Positions 13,814 through 22,259 of a stretch of 36,295 nt of DNA are shown here, piece after piece. The translations under genes and the position numbers were made by a program. Numbering within the stretch: the first letter of the stretch is position 1; the number at the start of each line of letters is the position of its first letter. Source of the DNA: a virus; IMG/VR virus record IMGVR_UViG_3300022413_000023, positions 1 through 36,295 of that record; one strand, given 5' to 3'. The notes below the pieces were generated by a model that ran no database searches, was not told the DNA's origin, and worked only from the letters and a program-made list of their open reading frames with translations.

Positions 13814-15034
13814 TTGGCCGCCATCAACACACCGCTCCGCAACCGCATGGTCGCGCACGAGGACGTCGACCCGTCGTCGCTTCGACCGCATCCCGACAAC
13901 TGGCGCCGCCACCCGAACAACCAGCTCGGCGCCCTCGACGGTGCCCTCGCCGAACTCGGCTGGGTGCAGACGGTCATCGTCAACAAGACGACCGGCCACC
14001 TGCTTGACGGCCACGCGCGCGTCAAGATCGCGGTCGAGCGCGGCGAGCCCACCGTACCGATTACCGTCGTCGAGATGACCGAGGACGAGGAGTTGCTGTT
14101 CCTCGCGACCTTCGACCCGCTTGCCGAGATGGCGGGGACCCACGCGAAAGAACTCGGCTCCATCCTCGAGCGGATCCAGGACGTCAAGTCCTCGCACCTC
14201 GACGTGTTACTCGACGCCCTGCGCCGCCGCGCGGGGCTCGCCGCGAAGGTCCTCACCACCAAGCGTTCGTCATCGACGCAGCTCGACGTCGAACCGTTCG
14301 AGGTAGGTGAGGTGCGCGAGCTGGGACGGCACCGCGTCATGTGCGGCGACTCGACCGATGCCGAAGATGTGATGAAGCTCTCGGGTCGACCAGAGACCAA
14401 TACCGAGTCACCGACGCTGCTCGTGACCGATCCACCCTACGGAGTCGACTACGAGTCGCCGGGGCGTGTCGAGAAGCACAAGCCGATCGAAGGCGACGTC
14501 ACGCCCGAGTCAGCCGAGCATATCTACCGAGCTGCATTTGAGATCGCGAAGGCGTACCTCGCTCCTGGTGGAGCGTTTTATTGCTGCTCGCCCACGGGCG
14601 ACATCTTCCCGCGCATGATCACGACGATACAGGAGATCGGGTTTCACTATTCGCTGGCAATCATGTGGGTGAAGGATCAGCAGACGTACTCCCGCTGGGA
14701 CTACAACCCCCAGCACGAGGCGATCCTCTACGGCTGGAAGCCCGGTGCGGAACGCTTCTTCTCCGGGCGTGGCGAGTCGACCGTCTGGCAGATCGACCGC
14801 CCGCGCGTCTCGAAGGAGCATCCGACCATGAAGCCGATCGAACTCATGGCGCGTGCGATCCGGAACTCGAGCCGGCGCGACGAGTGGGTCTACGATCCGT
14901 TCGGTGGATCCGGCACGACGCTGCTGGCGGCCGAGACGCTCGGTCGTCGGTGCGTGATGATGGAGAAGGACCCGGAGTACTGCGGGCTGATCGCGCGGCG
15001 GTACGCCGAGCTCACGGCGGAGGAGGACGAGTGA
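13814..15034 (+). CDS. DNA N4-cytosine/N6-adenine methyltransferase with ParB-like N-terminus
   Basis: A 406-residue protein. TTG 13814 is chosen because the GGGGAGGCACCCAC leader lies directly before it and the family begins near this point. Residues 15-100 form a ParB/Srx-like domain (LRPHPDNWRRHPNNQ, then TGHLLDGHAR). Residues 160-400 are the PF01555-type catalytic domain: TDPPYG (205-210) is the catalytic motif IV, and DPFGGSGTT near residue 360 is the S-adenosylmethionine motif I, giving the beta-class order. It should methylate adenine N6 or cytosine N4. In phages this fusion usually sits near terminase, as here, and may protect DNA or mark packaging sites. Confidence 0.85.
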   Translation: MAAINTPLRNRMVAHEDVDPSSLRPHPDNWRRHPNNQLGALDGALAELGWVQTVIVNKTTGHLLDGHARVKIAVERGEPTVPITVVEMTEDEELLFLATFDPLAEMAGTHAKELGSILERIQDVKSSHLDVLLDALRRRAGLAAKVLTTKRSSSTQLDVEPFEVGEVRELGRHRVMCGDSTDAEDVMKLSGRPETNTESPTLLVTDPPYGVDYESPGRVEKHKPIEGDVTPESAEHIYRAAFEIAKAYLAPGGAFYCCSPTGDIFPRMITTIQEIGFHYSLAIMWVKDQQTYSRWDYNPQHEAILYGWKPGAERFFSGRGESTVWQIDRPRVSKEHPTMKPIELMARAIRNSSRRDEWVYDPFGGSGTTLLAAETLGRRCVMMEKDPEYCGLIARRYAELTAEEDE

Positions 15035-15339
15035 GCGTGGATTGTATGCACGTCAACATCGCCGACGACGCGAACTTCGGCACCTGCGCGGATTGCGGTG
15101 CGAAAAACGTCAGGCGAGCGCTGGCACCGATGGGAGTTCGAATAGCAACGGATGCCGACGGCGACAAGACCTGCGGCAACTGCGACGCGTTCAGCGTGAA
15201 GGTGCCATCCGATGACGTCGACGCCGGTAAGTGTTTTGGCTGGGCCGAGCAGGGTACTTGCTGGGTCGACTCGACGATGGTTTGCGACCGATGGTCGCTC
15301 GAGAAGCTCTACGACGACGACGGGAAGCGGATCCAATGA
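15031..15339 (+). CDS. Small Cys-rich zinc protein
   Basis: A 102-residue protein with a GTG start in GTGA overlap. Seven or more cysteines occur in pairs: CMH and CADCGAKN near the N-terminus, CGNC in the middle and CFGW/CWVD/CDRW later, suggesting two zinc sites. Its N-terminal layout is like the region starting at residue 81 of the protein at 24862. Role unknown. Confidence 0.55.
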   Translation: MSVDCMHVNIADDANFGTCADCGAKNVRRALAPMGVRIATDADGDKTCGNCDAFSVKVPSDDVDAGKCFGWAEQGTCWVDSTMVCDRWSLEKLYDDDGKRIQ

Positions 15340-15590
15340 CCGACGAAAGCGTCCGTCACGCCATCAGCGAGATCATCATCGAGGACCACCCGAGCGGCCT
15401 GTGCTGCGAGCACACGATGCCGTGTGCTATCTGCCTCGACGAGAAGGCTGTCCATAACATGAACACGCGCATCTTCGCGCCGTGCTGGTCTTGCCAGGAT
15501 CACGGCTGGATGACGATTCGCGTCCCAGCATGGGTCGCTCGACTCTTCGGCGGACAACTCGAGCAGTGGCGACGGAGGCCGAGACGCTGA
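15336..15590 (+). CDS. Small Cys-rich zinc protein
   Basis: An 84-residue protein starting in ATGA overlap. CCEHTMPCAICLDEK and CWSCQDHGW give about seven possible metal ligands in 50 residues, resembling a RING-like or double zinc-knuckle layout, but too short to assign. It ends one base before the terminase small subunit start and is probably co-expressed with it. Confidence 0.5.
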   Translation: MTDESVRHAISEIIIEDHPSGLCCEHTMPCAICLDEKAVHNMNTRIFAPCWSCQDHGWMTIRVPAWVARLFGGQLEQWRRRPRR

Positions 15591-15591
15591 G

Positions 15592-16104
15592 ATGCCGAAG
15601 GGAGCCGCATCCCCGAACAGCAAGCAAAACGTCAACGCGGCGAAGCGACAAGCGCAGGCCATCGAGCTACGCCTCGCCGGCCTCACGCTTCAGCAGATCT
15701 CCGACGAGCTCGGCTATGCGCACCGCCGCGGCGCAAGCCAAGCGATCGAAGTCGGTCTCAAGAAGATGCTCAGCGTTCCTGCCGAGCAGATGCGATCGTT
15801 GGAAAACCATCGCATCGACGCGCTGCAGGCGAGCATCTGGCCGAAGTGCCTCAACGGTGACCTCGATGCGATCCGCGTGTGCCTCCAGATCATGCAGCGG
15901 CGAGCCCGCCTCAACGGACTCGACCTCCAGCTTCCCGACACCCAGGTCAACGTGGGCGTGCTACCAGGCGCCGAAGTGAATCTGAATGTCAGCGTCCCCA
16001 AAGACCCGGACGCTCAAGAGCGCCTCGCAGATCACCTCCGCGAGGTCGAAGCTATACTCGACGCAAGCAGCCCTGGCGAGGACACACCCGCTCTACCTGG
16101 CTGA
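15592..16104 (+). CDS. terS: Terminase small subunit (TerS-like)
   Basis: A 170-residue protein directly upstream of the large terminase gene. Residues 15-50 form a helix-turn-helix (LRLAGLTLQQISDELGYAH), the DNA-recognition unit of small terminases. Residues 65-110 are helices suited to oligomerisation, and the C-terminal part contacts TerL in known systems. It should recognise the packaging start on phage DNA. The assignment rests on the HTH, size and position. Its last 119 bases also encode the start of TerL in another frame. Confidence 0.65.
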   Translation: MPKGAASPNSKQNVNAAKRQAQAIELRLAGLTLQQISDELGYAHRRGASQAIEVGLKKMLSVPAEQMRSLENHRIDALQASIWPKCLNGDLDAIRVCLQIMQRRARLNGLDLQLPDTQVNVGVLPGAEVNLNVSVPKDPDAQERLADHLREVEAILDASSPGEDTPALPG

Positions 16105-17605
16105 GTTCGTCTTCCGCCTGAAGGCGCGGAAGTTCGATCGGCTCTGGCATGACGCGGTCCTCGGTGAGAAGCGCGCCATCATCGAGGCGCCCGTCGAGCA
16201 CGGGAAGACGACGCAACTCTCCGTCGTCGCCGGCACCTGGCTGATCGGCGACAACCCCGACCGACGCCTCATCTCCATCTCCAACTCCGCCGACCAGGCG
16301 AAGCAGCGCCTCGGCCAGATCAAGACCGTCATCGAGCACTCGTGGCGCTTGAAGATGGCCTTTCCCGATCGCATCAACGAGAAGACCGGCTGGCCGATAC
16401 CGGGACTGCGTCGCGAACAGCGCCGCGGCTGGCCGAACGCGTGGCTGCAGGACCGCATCATCGTCGAGCGGTCACCTCGAGCCGCGCTGCAGCAGAAGGA
16501 GTACTCGATCCAAGCGATCGGGTACCAGGGCAAGTTTCTCGGCGCGCGTATCGACGGTGCCATCCTCGACGACGTCCTCGACAACGACAACACGAACTCC
16601 CCCAAGCTCCGCGAGAACATCCACAACTGGTACAAGGACGTGCTCGTCGGCCGTATCACGAAGAACGGCTTCATCTGGATCATCGGCACCGCGTGGAACG
16701 AACTCGACCTGGTGCAGTGGTTGAAGCGCACGCAGTCGAAGAAGATGGGCGGCCAGTACGCGGTCAAGACGTTCAAGGCAGGCCAGGAGCCGTGCATCTG
16801 GGAGGAGGAGTGGCCGAAGGAACGCCTTGCCGAGCGGAAGCGCGAGATTGGTACCGTCGCGTACAACCGGCAGATGCTCAACATCCCGATCGGCGAAATG
16901 TCGCAGTTCATTCCGATGGGCAAGGTACGCGAGTGTCAGCGTCTCTGCACGGACCCGCCGGGCTGGTTCCATCGCCTCGACGCGGAAGCGCGCCAGCAGT
17001 TCCATTGGATCACCGCAGGTGTCGACCTCGGGATGTCGCGGGCGATTGGGAACGCCGAGACCGGGATCGTCGTGCTCGGCCACCACAAGGACGGCTTCCG
17101 CCACCTGATCCACTGCCGGTCGGGTCTCTGGGTCGGCACGCCGATCCTCGTCCAGATGCTGATCGTGCAGCACCTCTTTGGTGTCAACGAGTGGCTGTTC
17201 GAGACGAACGCCGCGCAGGCCCACGTGGCGGAGATGGCGACCGACACGACGATCATGCGCGCCCTCTGCAAGGAGGACGCGGAACTGGCGTCTCTCAAGA
17301 TCGACCCCGACCTTGGCGGTCGATTGCGGATGTTCGGCCAGAACACCGGCAGCAACCGCAACGACGAGCGCTGGGGCATCCGTGGGCTCGGCCCGCAGTT
17401 CGAGGCGCTGAAGTTCCGGATACCGGGCGACTCGAACCAGCCCGAGGTGTTACCGAGCGTGGAACAGCTCCTCGACGGCCTCTCGAAGTACTCGCCGTTC
17501 GAGCACCCAGCCGATCTCGTTGTCGGCCTGTGGCTTGCGCACGTGCGCATGGGTGGCCGTGGCGAGCGCCTCGGCCTCGGCGTTCGGTCGACGCGGAATC
17601 GTTGA
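15986..17605 (+). CDS. terL: Terminase large subunit (ATPase-nuclease packaging motor)
   Basis: A 539-residue protein that cuts concatemeric DNA and pumps it into proheads. The ATPase half shows Walker A APVEHGKTTQ (68-77), Walker B GAILDD (191-196) and a coupling segment IWIIGTAWNELD (230-241). The nuclease half begins with GVDLGMS (345-351), the first metal-binding aspartate of an RNase H-like fold. ATG 15986 is the only start codon before the domain; no ATG, GTG or TTG occurs later in the overlap. This gives a 119-base overlap with TerS. The gene end holds a promoter-like sequence. Confidence 0.9.
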   Translation: MSASPKTRTLKSASQITSARSKLYSTQAALARTHPLYLAEFVFRLKARKFDRLWHDAVLGEKRAIIEAPVEHGKTTQLSVVAGTWLIGDNPDRRLISISNSADQAKQRLGQIKTVIEHSWRLKMAFPDRINEKTGWPIPGLRREQRRGWPNAWLQDRIIVERSPRAALQQKEYSIQAIGYQGKFLGARIDGAILDDVLDNDNTNSPKLRENIHNWYKDVLVGRITKNGFIWIIGTAWNELDLVQWLKRTQSKKMGGQYAVKTFKAGQEPCIWEEEWPKERLAERKREIGTVAYNRQMLNIPIGEMSQFIPMGKVRECQRLCTDPPGWFHRLDAEARQQFHWITAGVDLGMSRAIGNAETGIVVLGHHKDGFRHLIHCRSGLWVGTPILVQMLIVQHLFGVNEWLFETNAAQAHVAEMATDTTIMRALCKEDAELASLKIDPDLGGRLRMFGQNTGSNRNDERWGIRGLGPQFEALKFRIPGDSNQPEVLPSVEQLLDGLSKYSPFEHPADLVVGLWLAHVRMGGRGERLGLGVRSTRNR

Positions 17606-17631
17606 CCGACGATCCCGGAGAGGTCTAGGAT
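17602..17631 (+). promoter_or_regulatory. Candidate promoter overlapping the terL stop codon
   Basis: TTGACC (17602-17607, 5 of 6), an 18-base gap and TAGGAT (17626-17631, 4 of 6). The -35 includes the TGA of terL. It is followed by AAGGAGGCACCCA and the next gene, so it could give extra transcription of the head genes. Its layout is like the weaker candidate at 2806. Confidence 0.5.
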
Positions 17632-17673
17632 GGCTCGTCCGTCACATCCATTCACCGAACAAGGAGGCACCCA

Positions 17674-18129
17674 ATGGTCGCACCGACGACACCCGAGGAT
17701 CAGTTGGCCTGGAAGGAAGAGACCGATACCGCGCTCGGCGTGGCGCAGCTCGACATGAAGGAGATTCCCGCCAAGCTCACGATCGGATCGCACCTCGTCG
17801 GCACGGCCCGCGCCGACGCGCTCGACGCGATCCTGCCGCTACTCTCGCAGACGCGCGAGGCTGTCGTCGAGTCGCGCCAGCCGATGGCGTCCGAGAACGG
17901 CTGCAACCAGCGCTGGTCGATGGTGGATCTCGAGTACGACACCGACGAGCTCACCTTCCGGCTCACGGTCAATTCGGGCGACTGGCAGTACCAGGCCGAC
18001 GTCCTGAAGTCGGTCGAGAAGTCGCTTGCGTTGCACGCGAACCGCATTCGCGAGCAGCAAGCCCGCGCCGCATCCCAACCGGCACCGCTTGCTCAGTCGC
18101 GTCAGCCTGCACCACTCGCGCCTCGGTAG
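17674..18129 (+). CDS. Hypothetical protein between terminase and portal
   Basis: A 151-residue protein; AAGGAGGCACCCA directly before ATG 17674 fixes the start. It is mixed alpha/beta (YDTDELTFRLTVNSGDWQYQ) with a disordered Ala/Gln/Pro tail containing a repeated QPAPLA unit. The position, with its own promoter candidate, suggests a morphogenesis-linked protein. Family unknown. Confidence 0.55.
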   Translation: MVAPTTPEDQLAWKEETDTALGVAQLDMKEIPAKLTIGSHLVGTARADALDAILPLLSQTREAVVESRQPMASENGCNQRWSMVDLEYDTDELTFRLTVNSGDWQYQADVLKSVEKSLALHANRIREQQARAASQPAPLAQSRQPAPLAPR

Positions 18130-18156
18130 GCGCACACGCACCAGGAGGTGCGAGAG

Positions 18157-19032
18157 ATGCCTGAAACGAAGACCGGTCTCGGAGTTCGATCCTTCAAGCA
18201 CCTCAGCCCATCGGACGGCGGCGATACCTGGCAACGCGTTCCGAAGGTCTACAATCGCAACCTCGTCAACGCGGTATGGGCCGACCAGCAGAAGGCGCGG
18301 CAGAGTCGATCGGAAACGTCCGAGGTCCAGGGCCAGGACTACATCGAGCCGCCGTTTGACCTCGACGTGCTCAGCGACCTGTTGCTCGAGAACGTCGACT
18401 TCTTCGCGGTCGTGGATCAGTTCGCGATCGACGTCGCGGGGCTCGGTTTCGATCTCGTCGATCGCGAGCAGCCCGGTGGACCCGCGACGGTTCCCGAGCA
18501 AGGCGAGATCGAACCGACCGCAGCCTCCGACACGATTGCGCAGCAGCAGCGCGCCGAGGCCGAGAGGTTCTTCGACGAGGTCGCCGTCGACTTCAACGGC
18601 AAGAAAATCCCGTTCACCGAGTTGCTCAAGTGCGTTGTGATGGACGAGGAGGCACTCGGCAACAGCGGCATGGAGGTCTCGCGGGACCACACCGCACCGC
18701 CTACGCCCGCAGGCAAGCAACCGATCAACGGCCTTTTCCACATCCCGTTTCGCCTGATGCGCCGTCGGTTGCCGGTCAACAACGAGCCGCAGGGCTTCGT
18801 GCAGATCGGCGAAGGTGGCAAGCCGTTGACCATGTTTCGCGAGTGGCAGTCGGATCCGACCGCCGAAAGTTCACGCTTCACGGTCGCTGAGCTCCAGGGC
18901 CTGTCCGCGCATCGAGGTCGCGACCGGCCGAACGATGATCCGAACGAGACGGACATCGACCGACCAAGAACGAGTTCGCCGACTTCCGTCGGTACCACTC
19001 GAGCGAGGTTCACTACGGCGTGCCGCAGGTGA
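18157..19032 (+). CDS. Portal protein, N-terminal part (reading frame interrupted)
   Basis: CAGGAGGTG 7 bases before ATG 18157 marks a real start. This frame gives the portal N-terminal and clip-side part: LLLENVDFFAVVDQFAIDVA, then GLFHIPFRLMRRR and GFVQIGEGGKPLTMFREW, in the order seen in HK97/PBSX-like portals. From about 18870 the sequence becomes less portal-like, and from 18961 the last 24 residues (RPRTSSPTS onward) are plainly out of frame. The real continuation is in the -1 frame (next feature). The portal forms the dodecameric DNA channel at the head vertex. Confidence 0.7.
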   Translation: MPETKTGLGVRSFKHLSPSDGGDTWQRVPKVYNRNLVNAVWADQQKARQSRSETSEVQGQDYIEPPFDLDVLSDLLLENVDFFAVVDQFAIDVAGLGFDLVDREQPGGPATVPEQGEIEPTAASDTIAQQQRAEAERFFDEVAVDFNGKKIPFTELLKCVVMDEEALGNSGMEVSRDHTAPPTPAGKQPINGLFHIPFRLMRRRLPVNNEPQGFVQIGEGGKPLTMFREWQSDPTAESSRFTVAELQGLSAHRGRDRPNDDPNETDIDRPRTSSPTSVGTTRARFTTACRR

Positions 19033-20048
19033 TCGCTGCGCTCAACGCCGTGTACGGGCAGATCTACTCGGACGCGCGGAACCTTCGGTGGTTCATCAAC
19101 CGCTCGGTGCCCGACTGGCTCGTGATGGTCAAGGCGCAGTCGTCGACGCTTCGCGACAATGCGGGGCGCGAGGAGGTCGACGACTTCCTCGACGAGGTCG
19201 AGGAGCACATGAAGCACCTGGTGCAGGGCGAGGACCACCGCACCATGATGCTGAAGGTGCCGACCGACATCCTGGAGATGGAGTGGGAGGAGCTGACGCC
19301 CGCGCCGAAGGATCAGGACTACCAGGTCTACCAGATCCGGAACCGCGACACGGTGATCCGCGCGTACCGCATGCTGCCGCACCGCATCGGCATCATCGAG
19401 ACGGCGTCGCTCGGAAGCGGCTCGGGCGAGTCGCAGGAGGAGACGTACAAGCGAGCCCAGATCGATCCCCGCCAGGAGATCATCGAGAAGTTCGTCAACC
19501 AGATTCTCGACGATATGGGCTGGGACGCGATCCGGTTCAAGTTCCGCGAGATCGACGTGCTCGACGAACAGCGCGAGATGGGCATGTATACACAGGCGGT
19601 CGCATCGAAGGCGCTCACGCTGAACGAGATGCGCCGCTGGCTGTCGCGGATCGTCAAGGACCAGGACTTCCCCGACTACGACGAGCCGGACTCGGATCCG
19701 GAGGGAACGGCGCAGGCGAAGACGCCGCTCATGCTTCTCGAGCTGCAACAGGGTGGACCGTTGGTGCTACCGTTCGGCGCGGGCATCGAGCCCTTCGCAC
19801 CGCCGTCGCCGAACGGCGAGGGCCAGCCGAGCTTCGGTCAGCTTCGCGCACCGGTTGAGATCGATCGAAGCTACGAGGACATCGCCCGCCTGGTTCGCGA
19901 CGGTCTCGCGACGAAGGTCGAAACGCATAGGCGCCGCTTGTTCGGCGCAGGACGCAGAGGCACGAATGGCCGCCAGGAATCCAAAGCTACCGGCACCGGG
20001 AACGCCGATCGGAAGGTACCGGCAACGACGCCGGTTCGATCCACGTAG
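18939..20048 (+). CDS. Portal protein, C-terminal part (-1 frame relative to the N-terminal part)
   Basis: This frame opens after a TGA at 18936-18938 and carries the rest of the portal: NEFADFRRYHSSEVHYGVP, then RNLRWFINRSVPDWLVMVKA, segments typical of the portal wing and stem. There is no ribosome site before the first usable start (GTG 19020), so independent translation is unlikely. Switching from frame 1 to this frame near 18939-18965 restores a continuous portal of about 630 residues. A sequencing or assembly indel, a true mutation or programmed slippage are possible; I see no classic slippery heptamer. The disordered 3' end overlaps the next gene by 83 bases. Confidence 0.65.
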   Translation, partial: SERDGHRPTKNEFADFRRYHSSEVHYGVPQVIAALNAVYGQIYSDARNLRWFINRSVPDWLVMVKAQSSTLRDNAGREEVDDFLDEVEEHMKHLVQGEDHRTMMLKVPTDILEMEWEELTPAPKDQDYQVYQIRNRDTVIRAYRMLPHRIGIIETASLGSGSGESQEETYKRAQIDPRQEIIEKFVNQILDDMGWDAIRFKFREIDVLDEQREMGMYTQAVASKALTLNEMRRWLSRIVKDQDFPDYDEPDSDPEGTAQAKTPLMLLELQQGGPLVLPFGAGIEPFAPPSPNGEGQPSFGQLRAPVEIDRSYEDIARLVRDGLATKVETHRRRLFGAGRRGTNGRQESKATGTGNADRKVPATTPVRST

Positions 20049-20625
20049 ACCCGCCGAGCCCGCACCGAAGGCACCGCGCGAGACCGCCGACGCCGAATGT
20101 CCGAAGTGTCACACGGTGTCGACGACGCGTTTTCGCTACTGCTTTATGATCTGCTCGTGCGGCTGGATGCTGAAGGTCGAGCCGATGCCACGCTTCAAGC
20201 GCGAGGACGGCGAAGGCTACACCGTCTCGACCGACGTGCTCGGCGAGGTCGCACCGATCGGCTGGGAGCAGGCCCACCTCTGGCCAGGCCTCGGGACGGT
20301 GATGCGGTTCTGCCAGGCATGCAAGTCGCTCAAGCTGCAGGTGAAACGATCGAAGGGTCTCGTCGTGACGACCTGCACCTGCGTGTCGAAGCACTGCCGG
20401 CACACCGAGCAGCGTGGCGAGCACTGCAACTACGCGCATGCGGACGCCGCCGCGACGAAGGCGTGCATCGTGCGTGCGCAGGAGGACTGGGTGCGCCGAG
20501 GGCTCGCGCGGATCGAGACGGACGACCAGGGCAAGCCGATCGGTGTCCACATGCCGACGCACTCGGACGTCGACAACGCGGAGTCGTTGGCGAAGATGGT
20601 GCAGAGTGGGGAGGTACCGTCATGA
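19966..20625 (+). CDS. Multi-zinc-ribbon protein
   Basis: A 219-residue protein. AGAGGCACGA precedes ATG 19966, a variant of the leader motif seen elsewhere. After a basic N-terminus (RYRQRRRFDPRR) it shows CPKC...CSCG near residues 45-65 and CQAC...CTCVSKHC near 115-145, so at least two zinc ribbons, then a helical acidic end. It should bind nucleic acid or take part in head assembly as a structural zinc protein. Its 5' end overlaps the portal 3' end by 83 bases in another frame. Confidence 0.6.
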   Translation: MAARNPKLPAPGTPIGRYRQRRRFDPRRPAEPAPKAPRETADAECPKCHTVSTTRFRYCFMICSCGWMLKVEPMPRFKREDGEGYTVSTDVLGEVAPIGWEQAHLWPGLGTVMRFCQACKSLKLQVKRSKGLVVTTCTCVSKHCRHTEQRGEHCNYAHADAAATKACIVRAQEDWVRRGLARIETDDQGKPIGVHMPTHSDVDNAESLAKMVQSGEVPS

Positions 20626-20834
20626 GAGCTGCGATCGATGTTTATCCGGAGTTGTCCTATTTCGGCGCGGAGATCCCGCCAAGTGGGCGGCGGTTCTATG
20701 GCAATACATTTCCGGGCACCTATGCCAATCGTATGTGGTACCAGACAATCAAGCAGGCCGACGAGATGTCGACTGGCTGGGTTGGTAAGGTACGAGCCGA
20801 CCGGATCCGGGCGAAACAAAGAGGCACGTCATGA
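20622..20834 (+). CDS. Small hypothetical protein
   Basis: A 70-residue protein starting in ATGA overlap. Aromatic and Gly-rich N-terminal half (SYFGAEIPPSGRRFYGNTFP), basic C-terminal half. No family recognised. Part of a chain of four tiny coupled genes between the portal and the minor head protein. Confidence 0.5.
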   Translation: MRAAIDVYPELSYFGAEIPPSGRRFYGNTFPGTYANRMWYQTIKQADEMSTGWVGKVRADRIRAKQRGTS

Positions 20835-21097
20835 GCTTCACGACTGGCACGCGCGTGATGCTCGAGCCTGTCTTTATGCGTGGTGGCCGATCACGGAAGT
20901 GGCGGCGCCGACGCAACAAGCTCCTGATGCGACAGATCCGCGAGTGGAACGCGGGCGGAGCACCGATCGGTCCGCCGTTGACCGATTACGTTGAGCTCGA
21001 CAGCACGTATTACGTCGGTCGGCAGGACTCGATTCCCGTCGACGCGTCGCGTTTTAGCGAGGGTGCCGCTCGTTGGTGGAAGGAAGGAGAGAGCTGA
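20831..21097 (+). CDS. Small basic hypothetical protein
   Basis: An 88-residue protein starting in ATGA overlap. A very basic segment at residues 18-35 (RGGRSRKWRRRRNKLLMR) suggests nucleic-acid binding; the rest is mixed. The stop forms a TGATG overlap with the next gene. Family unknown. Confidence 0.5.
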   Translation: MSFTTGTRVMLEPVFMRGGRSRKWRRRRNKLLMRQIREWNAGGAPIGPPLTDYVELDSTYYVGRQDSIPVDASRFSEGAARWWKEGES

Positions 21098-21234
21098 TGT
21101 GGCAACTGTTCGAGCCTCGGCTCCGGTGCGATTACTGCTTGCGCATGGTGCGGCGTTCGAAGCTGCGCGTCCAAATGCGGCGCGACAGCTACGGACACCT
21201 TGACGTCTACGCGACGTGCTGCTGGTCGAAGTGA
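21097..21234 (+). CDS. 45-residue Cys-rich basic protein
   Basis: A tiny ORF starting in a TGATG overlap and ending in another TGATG overlap with the minor head gene. CDYC near residue 11 and CC near residue 41 could bind one zinc ion; the centre is Arg/Lys-rich. The two overlaps are good evidence of translation despite the size. Role unknown. Confidence 0.5.
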   Translation: MWQLFEPRLRCDYCLRMVRRSKLRVQMRRDSYGHLDVYATCCWSK

Positions 21235-22259
21235 TGCGGCGCCAGATCAAGGTCTCCGATGTGGTACGGCAGGAGGTTCCGGAGGGCGTTGCTCCCGATG
21301 CATTGCCCGAGCCGCCGGGCCTCGCTGCCGTCCCTCGACGACCCATGCCGCTCGGCGGACCCACCCGTCGCATCCGTGGCGTCATGCGGCGCCAGTTCAC
21401 CGCCCTCAACCGTAGCCTGGAGGCGAAGCTCGAGACGTCCGGGCTCGTCGCGGAGGTGGCACGAGACGCCTCAGACTTCCTGCGTACGGCCGACGATGAC
21501 GCGAAGGCGGCGGTTGGGCGTGGTGGTCAACCTCTCGGCGAATTCAGGCGTCGGGAGATCGAGCGGCTGTTCTCACGGCCGCCGTTTCAAGCCGTATCGA
21601 CTCTCATCCGCTCCGAGGTCGACGAATGGGCGCTCGAAACGACCGCCGCGCTCGACCCCGAGTATGCCAACGCCTACACGACCGGAGGCAAAGCGGCGCA
21701 ACGGAAGATCGGCATCCGCGCCAACTTCGACCTGCGGAACCCCGGCATCCTTCAGGCGCTGGACGAACGCGCGAACCTGCTGACCGGTGGGATCGGCAAC
21801 GACATCTTCGACCGGATGCGTACCGTGATCGGCGAGGAATTCTACCTGAAAGGGCAGGGCGTGCCGTCGGTAGCGCGCTCCTTGCAGAGCGAGTTCTCCT
21901 GGCTCAACCGCGTACGCGCCGAGACGATCGCGCACCAGGAGTCGCTTACGATCACGAGCGACGCGCAGCACACGGTCTACGCCGCATCGGGTGTCGAGTT
22001 CAAGCGGTGGATCACGACGCTCGACGGCAACGAGCGTCCGACGCACTTCGAGGCGCACGGGCAGCTCGTGAAGATCGACGAGCCCTTCATCGTCGGCGGG
22101 TCGTCGCTCTTCTTCCCCGGTGATCCAGCAGGCGAGACCGCCGAGATCATGCGATGCCGTTGCGACCACATCCCGGTCGTGATGGCCGACCAGCAGTTCC
22201 AGGGCTCGACCGTGTGGAACGGCGACGTGGCGCCCGACGAGTTCGCGAGGGCCGCGTGA
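21234..22259 (+). CDS. Phage Mu F-like minor head/morphogenesis protein
   Basis: A 341-residue protein starting in TGATG overlap. The C-terminal 110 residues fit the Mu F-like (PF04233) domain: RAETIAHQES (R...T-E/H helix), then FKRWITTLDGNERPTHFEAH with T-x-D-x-x-x-R-P-x-H, and a final CRCDH. The upstream part is helical, as in portal-bound minor head proteins. It is expected inside the prohead near the portal, helping assembly or being ejected with DNA. Position after the portal agrees. Confidence 0.8.
   Translation: MRRQIKVSDVVRQEVPEGVAPDALPEPPGLAAVPRRPMPLGGPTRRIRGVMRRQFTALNRSLEAKLETSGLVAEVARDASDFLRTADDDAKAAVGRGGQPLGEFRRREIERLFSRPPFQAVSTLIRSEVDEWALETTAALDPEYANAYTTGGKAAQRKIGIRANFDLRNPGILQALDERANLLTGGIGNDIFDRMRTVIGEEFYLKGQGVPSVARSLQSEFSWLNRVRAETIAHQESLTITSDAQHTVYAASGVEFKRWITTLDGNERPTHFEAHGQLVKIDEPFIVGGSSLFFPGDPAGETAEIMRCRCDHIPVVMADQQFQGSTVWNGDVAPDEFARAA

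Noticed and set aside
13219-14400. 393-codon minus-strand frame across the divergent control region
   Set aside because: Shadow of the methyltransferase gene; Ser/Arg-rich without domain signs, and it would cover two better-supported features.
16342-17628. 428-codon plus-strand frame inside terL
   Set aside because: Low-complexity Arg/Ala/Pro-rich composition typical of a shadow frame; terL has clear motifs.
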